DNA from: Xylanibacillus composti
GTDB taxonomy: Bacteria > Bacillota > Bacilli > Paenibacillales > K13
Direction: 5' to 3'
Length of the DNA: 64,000 nt
Assembly: GCF_018403685.1 (NCBI RefSeq)
Contig: NZ_BOVK01000018.1
Coordinates: 1-64,000, forward strand
Under the pieces are notes generated by a model. It did no database searches, was not told the origin of the DNA, and saw only the letters and a program-made list of their open reading frames with translations. The translations under genes were made by a program, and so were the position numbers. Positions within the stretch are counted from its first letter, which is position 1. Each line of letters starts with the position of its first letter. Shown here in pieces: positions 34,433-43,249 of the stretch.

Positions 34433-35453
34433 ATGAAAAAGAATTTATCTGTATTGTTGTTGATTTTGGCTGTGGCGATGATAGTAGCTGCATGCGGGGG
34501 GGGCGAATGAACCGGCTGCTACAGGCGGCAACGATGGTGCTGCTTCTGTTCAGGAAAACAATGGCGGAGGCAATGAGGCTGATCAGGATGCCGACCATGC
34601 AGCTGAGCCGGAGACGATGGTCATCTCCCATCAGTTGGGTGAGGCTACGGTAGAGAAAAATCCGCAGACTGTTGTCGTCTTCGACAATGGCACGCTGGAT
34701 ACACTGGATAAGCTGGGCATCGAAGTAGCCGCTGTACCGCAAGCCAGTCTGCCTTCATACCTGAGCAAGTACGAGGGGGAGCAATATGTCAATGCGGGCA
34801 CTTTGTTCGAGCCTGATTTCGAGACGATCTACGGGCTTCAGCCGGATGTCATTTTTATCTCGGGCAGAACGTCTGAAGCGTATGAGGAATTGAACGAGAT
34901 TGCGCCAACGGTATTTGTCGGTCTGGATACAGCCAACTATATGGAATCCTTCGAGCATAATGCGAAGATGATCGGTGAGCTCTTCGGCAAGGAAGCCGAG
35001 GTGGAGCAGGAGCTGGAGTCGATTCGCGCCTCGATTGAGAAGTTGCAGACAGTGGCAGGAAGCGACGACAAGAAGGCGCTGATGATACTGACCACAGGCG
35101 GCAAGATAAGCGCTTACGGTCCGGGCTCGCGCTTTGGTCTGCTGCATGACGTCATGGGCTTCGCGCCGGTCGATGAGAACCTGGAGGTTTCCACTCACGG
35201 CCAGAGCGTCTCGTTCGAATACATTGCGGAGAAGAACCCCGATTATTTGTTCGTCATTGACCGCGATGCCGTCGTGTCCGGGGAGAATGTGCAGCCTGCC
35301 CAGGAAGTGATCGAGAACGATCTGGTGAAGAACACCAACGCTTACAAGGACGGCAACATTGTATACGTGGATGCGGAGTTCTGGTATCTGTCCGGCGGCG
35401 GTCTGATCTCCGTGGCGGAGATGGTCAAGGAAGTTGCAGAAGGCATCCAATAA
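34433..35453 (+). CDS. yclQ: iron-siderophore substrate-binding lipoprotein (YclQ-like), frame broken at a G8 tract
   Basis: The ATG at 34433 (AAAAGGAGTGG upstream) opens a lipoprotein signal peptide ending VAAC. Right after the Cys the frame meets eight G (34496-34503) and stops at GAATGA, giving only 25 aa. With seven G it reads CGGANEPAATGGND and runs on through HQLGEATVEKNPQTVVVFDN to the end at 35453 as a normal 339-aa class III binding protein (DVIFISGRTS, then FWYLSGGGL). Fourth gene of the operon, it captures the siderophore outside the membrane. Sequencing overcall or a contingency tract could explain the break. Confidence 0.85.
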
Positions 35454-35477
35454 TAAAATATGTGTAGCTTGGGAGAA

Positions 35478-35514
35478 GCTCGCGCCCGCCATTATGGCGG
35501 TGCGCGGGCTTTTT
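35478..35514 (+). terminator. rho-independent terminator of the siderophore uptake operon
   Basis: GCTCGCGCCCGCC, short loop, GGCGGTGCGCGGGC, then TTTTT. Confidence 0.85.
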
Positions 35515-35543
35515 ATCATTAAAGCAAGAGAATGGACTGTATA

Positions 35544-35573
35544 TTGACGCAGGAATGATACATAATGTATACT
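35544..35573 (+). promoter_or_regulatory. promoter of the lasso peptide locus
   Basis: TTGACG at 35544-35549, an 18-bp spacer and TATACT at 35568-35573. Nothing else reads rightwards until the cyclase start at 35641. Confidence 0.55.
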
Positions 35574-35640
35574 TTTAGTACAAAAGTAACAAATGGTATC
35601 TATCAAAATTGTAACCGTTGTGTTGCAGACAGAGGGAATG

Positions 35641-37575
35641 ATGACGGCAATCGTAGGTCTTTATCACGATCACTCACAACCTGTGGACCCGGAGTACGGC
35701 GCGCGGATGATGCGAGCGCTGGAAGCCTACCCGGCTGACCGTACGGACAGCTGGGTCAGCGGTCCTATCTTTTTCGGATGTCATACTCAATGGATTACGC
35801 CGGAGTCCTGTCGGGAGCAGCTTCCCTTCTATGATCCGCAGGAGGGATTGGCCATCACAGCCGATGCCATCGTGGACAATCGGGCAGAATTGTTCGACCG
35901 GCTCGGCATCGACAGACATTTGCGGCAGCGGCTGACGGACAGCGAGCTCATTATGCTGGCCTATCGCCGGTGGGGGACAGACGCTCCCCGTTACCTGCAT
36001 GGAGATTTTGCTTTTTTCATCTGGGACGAAAGGCATCAGCGCTTGTTCGGGGCTCGGGATTTGCTGGGCAATCGATCGCTCTACTACTGTTATCAGTCCG
36101 GGCAGTTTGCCTTCTCCACCACGATCTCCCCGCTGCTGGCGCTGCCCTACTTGTGCAAGCGGCTGAATGAGGAGTGGCTGGCCGAATATCTGGCGCTGCC
36201 AAGCCTGGTTGATGCGTTGAATCTGCATGCTACTCCGTATAAGCAGATCCGCCAGCTTCCTCCCGCCCACTGCATTTGTATGGAGCAAGGACGCATCAGC
36301 ATCGAGCAGTACAGCGCCATCTGTCCTCCAGCCGAACCCCTCAGGCTTCGCTCCAATGCTGAATACGAGGAGGCGTTTCGTTCCGTCTTTCAGCAGGCAG
36401 TGGACGATAAGGTGCGCACGGTTCGCCAAGTAGGTGTGTTGCTCAGCGGCGGCCTGGATTCCGGGACAGTGGCTGCGTTCGCGGTCCATTCGTTGAAGGA
36501 TCGAGGCAAGCGCCTGTATGCCTACAGCTGCATCCCTCCGGCTGATTTCTCCGATTGGACGGCCCGTGATCGGATAGCAGATGAAACGCCTTATATTCAG
36601 GCGACTGTGGATCATATCGGGCATATCATTCCCCACATGGAGACATTCCAGGGAAGCAGTCCCTATCAAGATATAGACACTTGGCTGGAGCTGTTGGAGC
36701 TGCCCTACAAGTACGTGGAGAATTCCTTTTGGATGCGGGGAGCTTTCGAAAAGGCGCAGGCGCAGCAGGTCGGGGTCATGCTAACCGGGACGGGCGGAAA
36801 CGAGACGATCTCATGGGGGCCGTCCCTCGCCTATTACGGCAAGCTCCTTAGAAAGTGGAGATGGCTGCGGCTCTATAGGGAGCTTTATCTTTACAGCCGC
36901 CGGATCGGTACCGGGAGAAGGCGCATTCTGCCGGATATCCTCCAGACAGCGTTCCCTATGCTGGCGAAGCAAGATGAAAAGCCCGATCAGGCAGGACTGC
37001 CGTCCATGATTCACCCCTCGTTTGCGGAACGGATGCGAGTGGATGAGCGAATCAGCGACTACCTGAGCGAACTGCGCATAAGCACGCTGGATGCGTGCAA
37101 GGCAAGGGAACTGTCCTTGCAAGATTTGCGCATCCCCAGCATGCTTGGGGTGTCGGGGACGAAGCTGTCCCTGCGCTACAGCGTCCGAGAGCGCGACCCG
37201 ACGCTCGATCCCAGAGTGATCCGCTTCTGCGCTTCTGTTCCGCTTTCCCAATATGTGCAGAACGGCTACGACCGCGCGCTGATCCGCAGGGCAACCAAGC
37301 ATATGCTGCCGGATGCCGTCAGGCTGAATCAACAGAAGCGGGGAATTCAGGGGGCGGACTGGGTCCATCGCTGCCTGCCTCACTGGCCGCAAATCAGGGA
37401 GGAACTGGGCAGGCTGTGCCAGGATTCGGCGGCAGCGCCTTATCTGCACACAGCCAGACTGAAGCAGCTGCTCGATAACTGGAGCGTTCCGCCCAAGCCG
37501 GAGCATGCCGCACATCCTGATTTGCGGCTATTCATGCGCAGTTTGGTAGTCTATCGCTTTCTTCGGCGGTTTTGA
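35641..37575 (+). CDS. lasso peptide macrolactam synthetase (asparagine synthetase-like C protein)
   Basis: 644 aa. The N-terminal glutamine-amidotransferase-like domain begins MTAIVGLYHD and has no Cys at position 2, as is usual for lasso cyclases. The C-terminal ATP-pyrophosphatase domain carries LLSGGLDSGTVAAFA near residue 270. The enzyme adenylates the side-chain carboxylate of a ring Asp/Glu and closes the amide with the core's first amine. I chose the ATG at 35641 with AGAGGG just upstream; 35638 is equivalent. It leads the precursor gene by 29 nt. Paeninodin-type clusters of Paenibacillus have the same C, A, K order. Confidence 0.88.
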   Translation: MTAIVGLYHDHSQPVDPEYGARMMRALEAYPADRTDSWVSGPIFFGCHTQWITPESCREQLPFYDPQEGLAITADAIVDNRAELFDRLGIDRHLRQRLTDSELIMLAYRRWGTDAPRYLHGDFAFFIWDERHQRLFGARDLLGNRSLYYCYQSGQFAFSTTISPLLALPYLCKRLNEEWLAEYLALPSLVDALNLHATPYKQIRQLPPAHCICMEQGRISIEQYSAICPPAEPLRLRSNAEYEEAFRSVFQQAVDDKVRTVRQVGVLLSGGLDSGTVAAFAVHSLKDRGKRLYAYSCIPPADFSDWTARDRIADETPYIQATVDHIGHIIPHMETFQGSSPYQDIDTWLELLELPYKYVENSFWMRGAFEKAQAQQVGVMLTGTGGNETISWGPSLAYYGKLLRKWRWLRLYRELYLYSRRIGTGRRRILPDILQTAFPMLAKQDEKPDQAGLPSMIHPSFAERMRVDERISDYLSELRISTLDACKARELSLQDLRIPSMLGVSGTKLSLRYSVRERDPTLDPRVIRFCASVPLSQYVQNGYDRALIRRATKHMLPDAVRLNQQKRGIQGADWVHRCLPHWPQIREELGRLCQDSAAAPYLHTARLKQLLDNWSVPPKPEHAAHPDLRLFMRSLVVYRFLRRF

Positions 37576-37604
37576 GACCTGCATGACGAAGGGAGGTGAA
37601 GCAA

Positions 37605-37745
37605 ATGGAGAAAAAGCCATGGCAGTGTCCCAATGTGGAGGTATTGGACGTCAGTCAGACCATGAACGGCCGAGGCATCTGGATTGACAGCAGGCGGGAT
37701 GATGCGAATCCGCGTACCCCGGGCGCTTATCCGCCGGAATCATAA
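37605..37745 (+). CDS. lasso peptide precursor (46 aa)
   Basis: The start has an excellent ribosome-binding site (GGGAGGTGA). The 20-residue leader MEKKPWQCPNVEVLDVSQTM carries the conserved aromatic-xx-P-x-(V/L)-E-x-L-D-V-x-Q-T-M pattern of paeninodin-type leaders, with Thr at the penultimate position. The 26-residue core starts NGRGIWID, so an eight-residue ring from Asn1 to Asp8 is predicted. The tail is charged and proline-rich (SRRDDANPRTPG, then AYPPES) and ends in Ser. A C-terminal Ser is the residue phosphorylated in paeninodin, and a kinase gene follows. Asn at core position 1 is unusual; Gly, Ala, Ser or Cys are common. The gene is too short for most callers. Confidence 0.85.
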   Translation: MEKKPWQCPNVEVLDVSQTMNGRGIWIDSRRDDANPRTPGAYPPES

Positions 37746-37842
37746 GTATGGAAGAAGAAGCAGACGATGAGTCCTCGCTTGCTCTTCGGGAGAAGCAGAA
37801 CTCTTCTAATGCCAGTGAACCAGGGAAAAGGGGGGAAGTCGA

Positions 37843-38790
37843 ATGGATCGCGTCCGCATGCCTATGCAAGCGTTCGGCTTGCATATTGTCAGCGAGCTGC
37901 CTATGCCGGAGCTGCAAGCAGCCGAAGCTGGGTCTGGCGAAGCGCAAGTGGAGGTCACCTTGGCAGACCTGACGGACGAGTGGCGGCAATATGGCGGAGC
38001 AGCTTCCTATTGCGCCATATATGACGATAAGCTGTATTTGCGCGTGCCGGATTTGGCCCTCTATTGCGTGGAGGGCGGACGAAGCATAAAAGTATCGCCG
38101 CTGCCTGATGCGCCTGCCGCTCGCGTGCGCATGTACGTGCTGGGGACTTGTATGGGCGTACTGCTGATGCAGCGAGGGACGCTTCCGCTTCATGGCAGCG
38201 CTGTGTTGATGAATGGCCAGGCATACGCATTCGTAGGGGAGTCGGGCGCCGGGAAGTCGACGCTCGCGGCGGCGTTTGTGCGGGAAGGCTTCTCCATCAT
38301 CAGCGACGATGTGATTGCGGTGGATGCAAGCTCCCGGCAGACCGCTCCGATAGTCGCACCAGCTTATCCGCAGCAGAAGCTGTGGCAAACAAGCCTTGAG
38401 CAGCTAGGTATGGATGGGGCCGAACGGTATACCCCGCTGTATGAGACGAAGTATGCCGTGCCGACAAACGCTGATTTTCATCCTTCCCCTGTGCCGCTAG
38501 GCGGTGTGTTCGAACTGGACAAGGAACATGTTGACTCCGTAAGTCTGATGGCTGTTCAAGGACTGAAGAAGCTGCCGCTGTTGCAGCAGCACACCTATCG
38601 GCATGAGTTGATTCCTTTGCTCGGCCGCCTGCAATGGCATTTGGACATGTGTGTTGCACTCAGCCGAACGGTTCCTATTTTCAAGCTGCGGAGACCGGCG
38701 GAAGGATTTCTTGTGGAAGAAATGATGCGCCAGATCATGGATGCAGCCCGCATGCCGATGCTTCGTGCGAGCAGCACGAAAGCGAGGTGA
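37843..38790 (+). CDS. lasso peptide kinase, HPr kinase/phosphorylase-like (PadeK type)
   Basis: 315 aa. The P-loop GESGAGKST is at about residues 132-140, preceded by LHGSAVLMNGQAYAFV, the usual HPrK-like LHGS block, and followed by FSIISDDVIAVD. It lacks the C-terminal part typical of true HPr kinase. In paeninodin biosynthesis such an enzyme phosphorylates the side chain of the C-terminal Ser of the precursor, and the precursor here ends in Ser. ATG 37843 follows AAAAGGGGGG. It ends 4 nt before the exporter gene. Confidence 0.85.
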   Translation: MDRVRMPMQAFGLHIVSELPMPELQAAEAGSGEAQVEVTLADLTDEWRQYGGAASYCAIYDDKLYLRVPDLALYCVEGGRSIKVSPLPDAPAARVRMYVLGTCMGVLLMQRGTLPLHGSAVLMNGQAYAFVGESGAGKSTLAAAFVREGFSIISDDVIAVDASSRQTAPIVAPAYPQQKLWQTSLEQLGMDGAERYTPLYETKYAVPTNADFHPSPVPLGGVFELDKEHVDSVSLMAVQGLKKLPLLQQHTYRHELIPLLGRLQWHLDMCVALSRTVPIFKLRRPAEGFLVEEMMRQIMDAARMPMLRASSTKAR

Positions 38791-38794
38791 GCCA

Positions 38795-40651
38795 GTGAGC
38801 GAGATTTGGCTTTATGTCAAAAAACTGCATCGCTTTGCTGGAGCCAGGATGTATCTCAATCTGACGACAATGGTTGTCATCAGCTTGATGGAAGGCGTGG
38901 GCATCTTCATGCTGGTGCCGATGCTTCATCTGGTTGGCTTGTTCCAGTCCGATGCGGTGTCCATGCCGTTAGTGGACTGGCTGCTCCGGCCGCTTGACGG
39001 TTTGCCGACCGATTGGCTGCTGCCCGCCATCCTCCTTCTGTTCGTTGCGCTGCTGACCGGGCAGGCCTGGCTGCAGCGCTTCCAAACGAATATGAATATG
39101 GCCATCCAGCAGGGATACATCCGCCACTTGAGAATGGAAATCTACGAAGGGCTGCTGCAAGCCAATTGGTCGTTTTTTTTGCGCAAGCGCAAATCGGATT
39201 TCAATCATATCATGACGAATGAATTGGCGAGAGTGACAAGCGGCACGTATTTGACCTTGCGGATTACGACCACTATCCTGTTCACCATCGTACAGCTGGT
39301 GTTCGCTTTCTGGCTGTCATGGAAGCTCACAGCCTTCGTTCTGTTATGCGGTGCGGCGCTGGCTCTGTACTCCAAGAAATTCGTGCGCCGCTCGCAGCAG
39401 CTGGGGGAAAGAGCGACGCACTTGTCGGAGCACTACATGGCCAGTGTAACAGATCACTTTAACGGGATTAAAGAGATCAAGAGCAACCGGATGGAACAAC
39501 AGCACGTTCACTGGTTTCGGCAGCTGTGTATGCGGATGGAACGGAATTTCGTTCAATTCGCCCGCCTCCAATCGGCTTCGCAGTTCCGCTACAAGATCGC
39601 TTCGGCTGTTATCATTTCGCTGTTCGTTTATTTGTCGGTTGCCTTCTTTAAGGTTGGGATCGAGCAGCTCGCTGTAATCATCCTGATCTTCTCTCGCCTG
39701 TGGCCGAAGCTGTCTGGCCTGCAGAATCATTGGGAGCAAATTGCCCAGTCCATTCCGGCCTTTCGCAGCCTCTTGCAGCTGCAGCGGGAGACAGCGGAGG
39801 CTCAAGAAGGACGGGCAGAGAACGCCGCGTCTTCACCCGTTGATATCGCCAAGCCGCGGGGCGGGGTTCAGCGGCCCGTACCTGCGAGCCCTGCGGAACA
39901 GGATAAGCTGGAGATCCGCGAGGCGTTGGCCTGCCGTCATCTCCGCTTCCGCTACGACCGCAATGACGCGGCATATGCGCTGCGGAACGTCAGCGTCAGC
40001 ATACCTGCGAACCGGATGACCGCGGTCGTCGGCAAATCGGGAGCGGGCAAGAGCACGTTCATTGATATTCTGATCGGACTGATGAATCCGGAAAGCGGAG
40101 AAGTGCTTGTGGATGGTGTGCCTTTAACCGCGTCCATGGCGCTGCGGCTGCGCAACTCGGTGAGCTATGTCTCGCAGGACCCTTTTCTGTTCCATGGCAG
40201 CATTCGGGAGAACTTGGCCATTGCCGCGCCGCAGGCAAGCGAGGAGGAAATGTGGGAGGCGCTGCGCTTCTCGGTTTCGGACGGCTTCGTGCGTGAGCTG
40301 CCGCAAGGCCTGGATACCGTGATCGGCGACCGCGGCATTCGGCTATCGGGCGGCGAGCGCCAGCGCATCGTGCTGGCGAGAGCGATGCTGCGCAAGCCGT
40401 CCGTGCTCGTGCTGGACGAGGCTACGAGCGCGCTTGACACCGAGAACGAGAAGAAGATTCAGCAAGCGATTGAGCAGCTTAAGGGCAAAATGACAATCAT
40501 CGTTATTGCGCATCGCTTGTCCACGATTCGCAATGCGGATCAGGTCGTCGTCATGGATCAGGGGACCGTTGTGCAGCAAGGGAACTATCAGGCGCTGGCT
40601 GCAGATGGCGCCGGCGTCTTCCAGCGCCTGCTTGCCTATCAGGCGCAGTAA
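38795..40651 (+). CDS. ABC exporter, ATP-binding/permease (lasso peptide D protein)
   Basis: 618 aa type-IV ABC exporter: six membrane helices in the first 330 residues, then the ATPase with Walker A VGKSGAGKST near 412, signature LSGGERQR near 516, and Walker B VLVLDEATSALD. There is no N-terminal C39 peptidase, so it cannot remove the leader. A long linker (AQEGRAENAASSPVDIAK) divides the halves. I chose GTG 38795, with GAGGTGA just before it; it starts 4 nt after the kinase gene. It probably exports, and gives immunity to, the mature lasso peptide. Confidence 0.87.
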   Translation: MSEIWLYVKKLHRFAGARMYLNLTTMVVISLMEGVGIFMLVPMLHLVGLFQSDAVSMPLVDWLLRPLDGLPTDWLLPAILLLFVALLTGQAWLQRFQTNMNMAIQQGYIRHLRMEIYEGLLQANWSFFLRKRKSDFNHIMTNELARVTSGTYLTLRITTTILFTIVQLVFAFWLSWKLTAFVLLCGAALALYSKKFVRRSQQLGERATHLSEHYMASVTDHFNGIKEIKSNRMEQQHVHWFRQLCMRMERNFVQFARLQSASQFRYKIASAVIISLFVYLSVAFFKVGIEQLAVIILIFSRLWPKLSGLQNHWEQIAQSIPAFRSLLQLQRETAEAQEGRAENAASSPVDIAKPRGGVQRPVPASPAEQDKLEIREALACRHLRFRYDRNDAAYALRNVSVSIPANRMTAVVGKSGAGKSTFIDILIGLMNPESGEVLVDGVPLTASMALRLRNSVSYVSQDPFLFHGSIRENLAIAAPQASEEEMWEALRFSVSDGFVRELPQGLDTVIGDRGIRLSGGERQRIVLARAMLRKPSVLVLDEATSALDTENEKKIQQAIEQLKGKMTIIVIAHRLSTIRNADQVVVMDQGTVVQQGNYQALAADGAGVFQRLLAYQAQ

Positions 40652-40693
40652 CGCGGGCGGGTAGCCGTCAAGTGACGACTGACGAACAGAACG

Positions 40694-40734
40694 AACAGCC
40701 CTGCATCAGACCTTAGGGTCCGTGCAGGGCTGTT
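40694..40734. terminator. bidirectional terminator after the lasso locus
   Basis: AACAGCCCTGCA and TGCAGGGCTGTT form a perfect 12-bp stem with a 17-nt loop. Short T tracts are seen; it lies between convergent genes. Confidence 0.6.
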
Positions 40735-40751
40735 TGCATGCTGCTTCTGGC

Positions 40752-41417
40752 TTATACACTATAATTTTTCAGCTTGTTGCGCAGCTCGATCTGCTTGAAC
40801 ATGCAGAACTTGATAATTTCGGAGCGGAGCGACTCTTTCATATCCTCGAATTCGAGCGCTATTTTGTATTGTCCATCCGGCAAAGGGCGACAATTCATAA
40901 TCGTGCCGTGGAACGGGATCTGCTTCGAATTCTGTTTGGTCCTCAGATGGAGCACACCGCTCGTCTTGCTTCCTGCGGGTATGGATTGCGCGCAGTGGAA
41001 GGCGACTCCGCCTCCGCCCAGATCTGCCGTGCGCAGCAGCAGCGGCTGGCGGCTCTTGGCTGGATCATCTGATTTCTCAACCAACTCCATCTCCATATCA
41101 ACCGGCACTCTGAAATATTTTCTTCGCTGGGCCCTCTTCACATTCCGCATAAAAGGCGATTCGAACGAATCCCGCCCCTGAACTCGCTGCAGAGTCGCGG
41201 TGAAGCTATAAAGCCCGTTTCGCTGATCGTGGAAGAAGACTTCCACCGATTGCCCTGGAGTCATGGACATATGCTCGCAATATCGGTTAGTGGGACGTTG
41301 GATATAGGTAAGTCGGCCCTCGCTCTTCATAATCTGCGTATGGAAGATATCGCCGCTTTCATTCTGCAGTTCGATCCATTGTCCTGGCCAAAATTCTAGA
41401 TGTTCTGCATCATCCAT
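40752..41417 (-). CDS. PilZ domain protein (YcgR/YpfA-like flagellar brake)
   Basis: 221 aa. The N-terminal YcgR-type domain (GQWIELQNESGDIFHTQIMK) is followed by a PilZ domain starting RRKYFRVPVDME, which keeps the RxxxR motif that binds cyclic di-GMP. The second PilZ motif, normally D/N-x-S-x-x-G, reads DLGGGG with Gly for Ser, so affinity may be reduced. Members slow the flagellar motor when c-di-GMP rises. I chose ATG 41417; TTG 41423 has a closer GGAGG. A chemoreceptor gene lies next to it, divergently. Confidence 0.82.
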   Translation of the reverse strand: MDDAEHLEFWPGQWIELQNESGDIFHTQIMKSEGRLTYIQRPTNRYCEHMSMTPGQSVEVFFHDQRNGLYSFTATLQRVQGRDSFESPFMRNVKRAQRRKYFRVPVDMEMELVEKSDDPAKSRQPLLLRTADLGGGGVAFHCAQSIPAGSKTSGVLHLRTKQNSKQIPFHGTIMNCRPLPDGQYKIALEFEDMKESLRSEIIKFCMFKQIELRNKLKNYSV

Positions 41418-41580
41418 TTCCAATGTAGCCTCCTGTTCAGTTTCCCTAGCTGCAAGTTCTATTACAGCAAATTGTTCTCAACAATTTCTAAACGGATTGT
41501 GGAGAATTCGTCGAGGAGGAAAATTTATACTTCTGCGTAGTTGACTCAATAAAAATACAATTGGCAATGAGGAGAGGAAT

Positions 41581-43140
41581 ATGACAACACAATTTCAAAA
41601 ATTGCATCTGCGGTTATCGATGTGCGGGATGATCCTGGCTATGATTGTATATGCCTTGCATCATACCGAACTGATGGCCGGTCACGGACACGGCGAAGTC
41701 AACTTGGACACGGCATTTTTCGCGATGATGGGCTTGACCGCGGGTATCTTTCTATGGAATGTGTATTTGTATCGCAAGCAAATTTTGTCGTGGTTTCCGT
41801 GGGTGAACGCCACGCATCTCACGTTCACCAGTGTGACGATCATTGTTGCAGGCAACGGTATGGTCGAGTATCATTTTTCCATTTTTATGGTCATGGCGGT
41901 AGCCGCCTCCTATCAACATATAGGTCTGATGGTTTGGATGACCGCCTTATTCGCCATACACCATATTGGATCGTACTTGTGGATGCCGGAATTTGCCTAC
42001 GGGCAAAGCGACTACTCCTTCTCGATGGTTATGATTCACGCGGCTTTTCTAGTGCTGACTGCAGCGGCGAACATGGCACAGATTCATAGGAAACAGAAGG
42101 ATACGGCAGCCATGAAGCAAGAAAATGACAAGCATCAGCAGACGATTAAACAATTACTGCGGGAATTGACGCTTACCTCGGAATCGATAGAGCAGCACAG
42201 CGCATCCTTGTTGGCCCGGGCAGAGTCGAATACGAAGCATGCTGACTCCATTCACCAGCAGACAATGTCTATCTCGGCTTTGACAACACAGAATCAGCGG
42301 GAGGCCGACCAAATCGCTATGCTCATGCAGCGCATGGAGGAAGAGGTTCGGCACATTGCCAAGGCAACTGTGATTCTCAGCGAGACCTCAAGCGAGAATA
42401 TGGAGCTGACTGCGCAAGGCAGAGGAGTGATCGAGCAGACGGGGCAGCAGATGAACCAAATCAGCGAGTCCTCCCTTTCGGTCAAACAAGTATTAGGGGA
42501 GTTGGTCGAACACGCGAATCAGGCAGAAGAAATCGTGGATCTGGTCAAGGACGTTGCAGCGCAAACCAATCTATTGGCCTTGAATGCCACAATTGAAGCG
42601 GCCCATGCAGGTGAGCAAGGAGCCGGGTTCATGGTGGTGGCACAGGAAGTTCGCAAGCTGTCCGAGCAAACGACGGTGTCTGCCATTCATATTTTGGAAC
42701 TCCTTTCAGAAATGCAGAAGAAGATCACACATACTGCTCAAACGATGGATGACTTGGAGAAGCAAGTGTCTACAGGCAATGAGCTGGTCAACAACACCAC
42801 ACAAGCATTTCTGGGCATCGTGCAATCGAATGGAGCGGTTCACGGAAGAGTTATGGAGATTTCCGCTTCAACAGAGGCCATTGCGGGCAGCACCTCCACA
42901 ATTCAACAATCCATGTTGGATAGCGCGGGTTCCTTTGACCAAATCCGGGGGAATATTCAGCATGTCCTGGGTGCGTCGAACAAACAGCACCAATCGATGG
43001 AAGAAATGTTGTCATCCGTTGAAACGATGCGACAGATTGCGATTCGCTTGCATACGCTTGTTTCCGAATTGTCCGGGGACATTGGCGGGGGAATTGAAGA
43101 GACTGTGGTTCCTGCGAGAGCCGGACAAGTCTCCGTGTAG
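41581..43140 (+). CDS. methyl-accepting chemotaxis protein with six-helix membrane sensor
   Basis: 519 aa. The first 170 residues form about six membrane helices with short loops ([17 protein letters not shown] onwards), with no large extracellular ligand domain and no visible HAMP. A coiled signalling domain follows, with the CheA/CheW hairpin tip [27 protein letters not shown] (split here) and [11 protein letters not shown]. The His-rich membrane loops ([20 protein letters not shown]) suggest sensing of the membrane, a metal, light or redox state; this is inference. ATG 41581 follows GAGGAGAGG. Confidence 0.85.
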   Translation: MTTQFQKLHLRLSMCGMILAMIVYALHHTELMAGHGHGEVNLDTAFFAMMGLTAGIFLWNVYLYRKQILSWFPWVNATHLTFTSVTIIVAGNGMVEYHFSIFMVMAVAASYQHIGLMVWMTALFAIHHIGSYLWMPEFAYGQSDYSFSMVMIHAAFLVLTAAANMAQIHRKQKDTAAMKQENDKHQQTIKQLLRELTLTSESIEQHSASLLARAESNTKHADSIHQQTMSISALTTQNQREADQIAMLMQRMEEEVRHIAKATVILSETSSENMELTAQGRGVIEQTGQQMNQISESSLSVKQVLGELVEHANQAEEIVDLVKDVAAQTNLLALNATIEAAHAGEQGAGFMVVAQEVRKLSEQTTVSAIHILELLSEMQKKITHTAQTMDDLEKQVSTGNELVNNTTQAFLGIVQSNGAVHGRVMEISASTEAIAGSTSTIQQSMLDSAGSFDQIRGNIQHVLGASNKQHQSMEEMLSSVETMRQIAIRLHTLVSELSGDIGGGIEETVVPARAGQVSV

Positions 43141-43249
43141 AGATTATGTATAGGCGAGCCGGTTAGAATAGATCCGATCCAGCTTCGTTCTAATAAACAG
43201 AAGGAGGGGACAGCGAAGAAGGGGAACGGATGGATGGAGACTCTCACGA

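Noticed and set aside
37748-37972. Small frame between the lasso precursor and kinase as a B1 protein
   Set aside because: It has no RRE-like (PqqD) pattern, overlaps the kinase gene in another frame and lacks a good ribosome-binding site.
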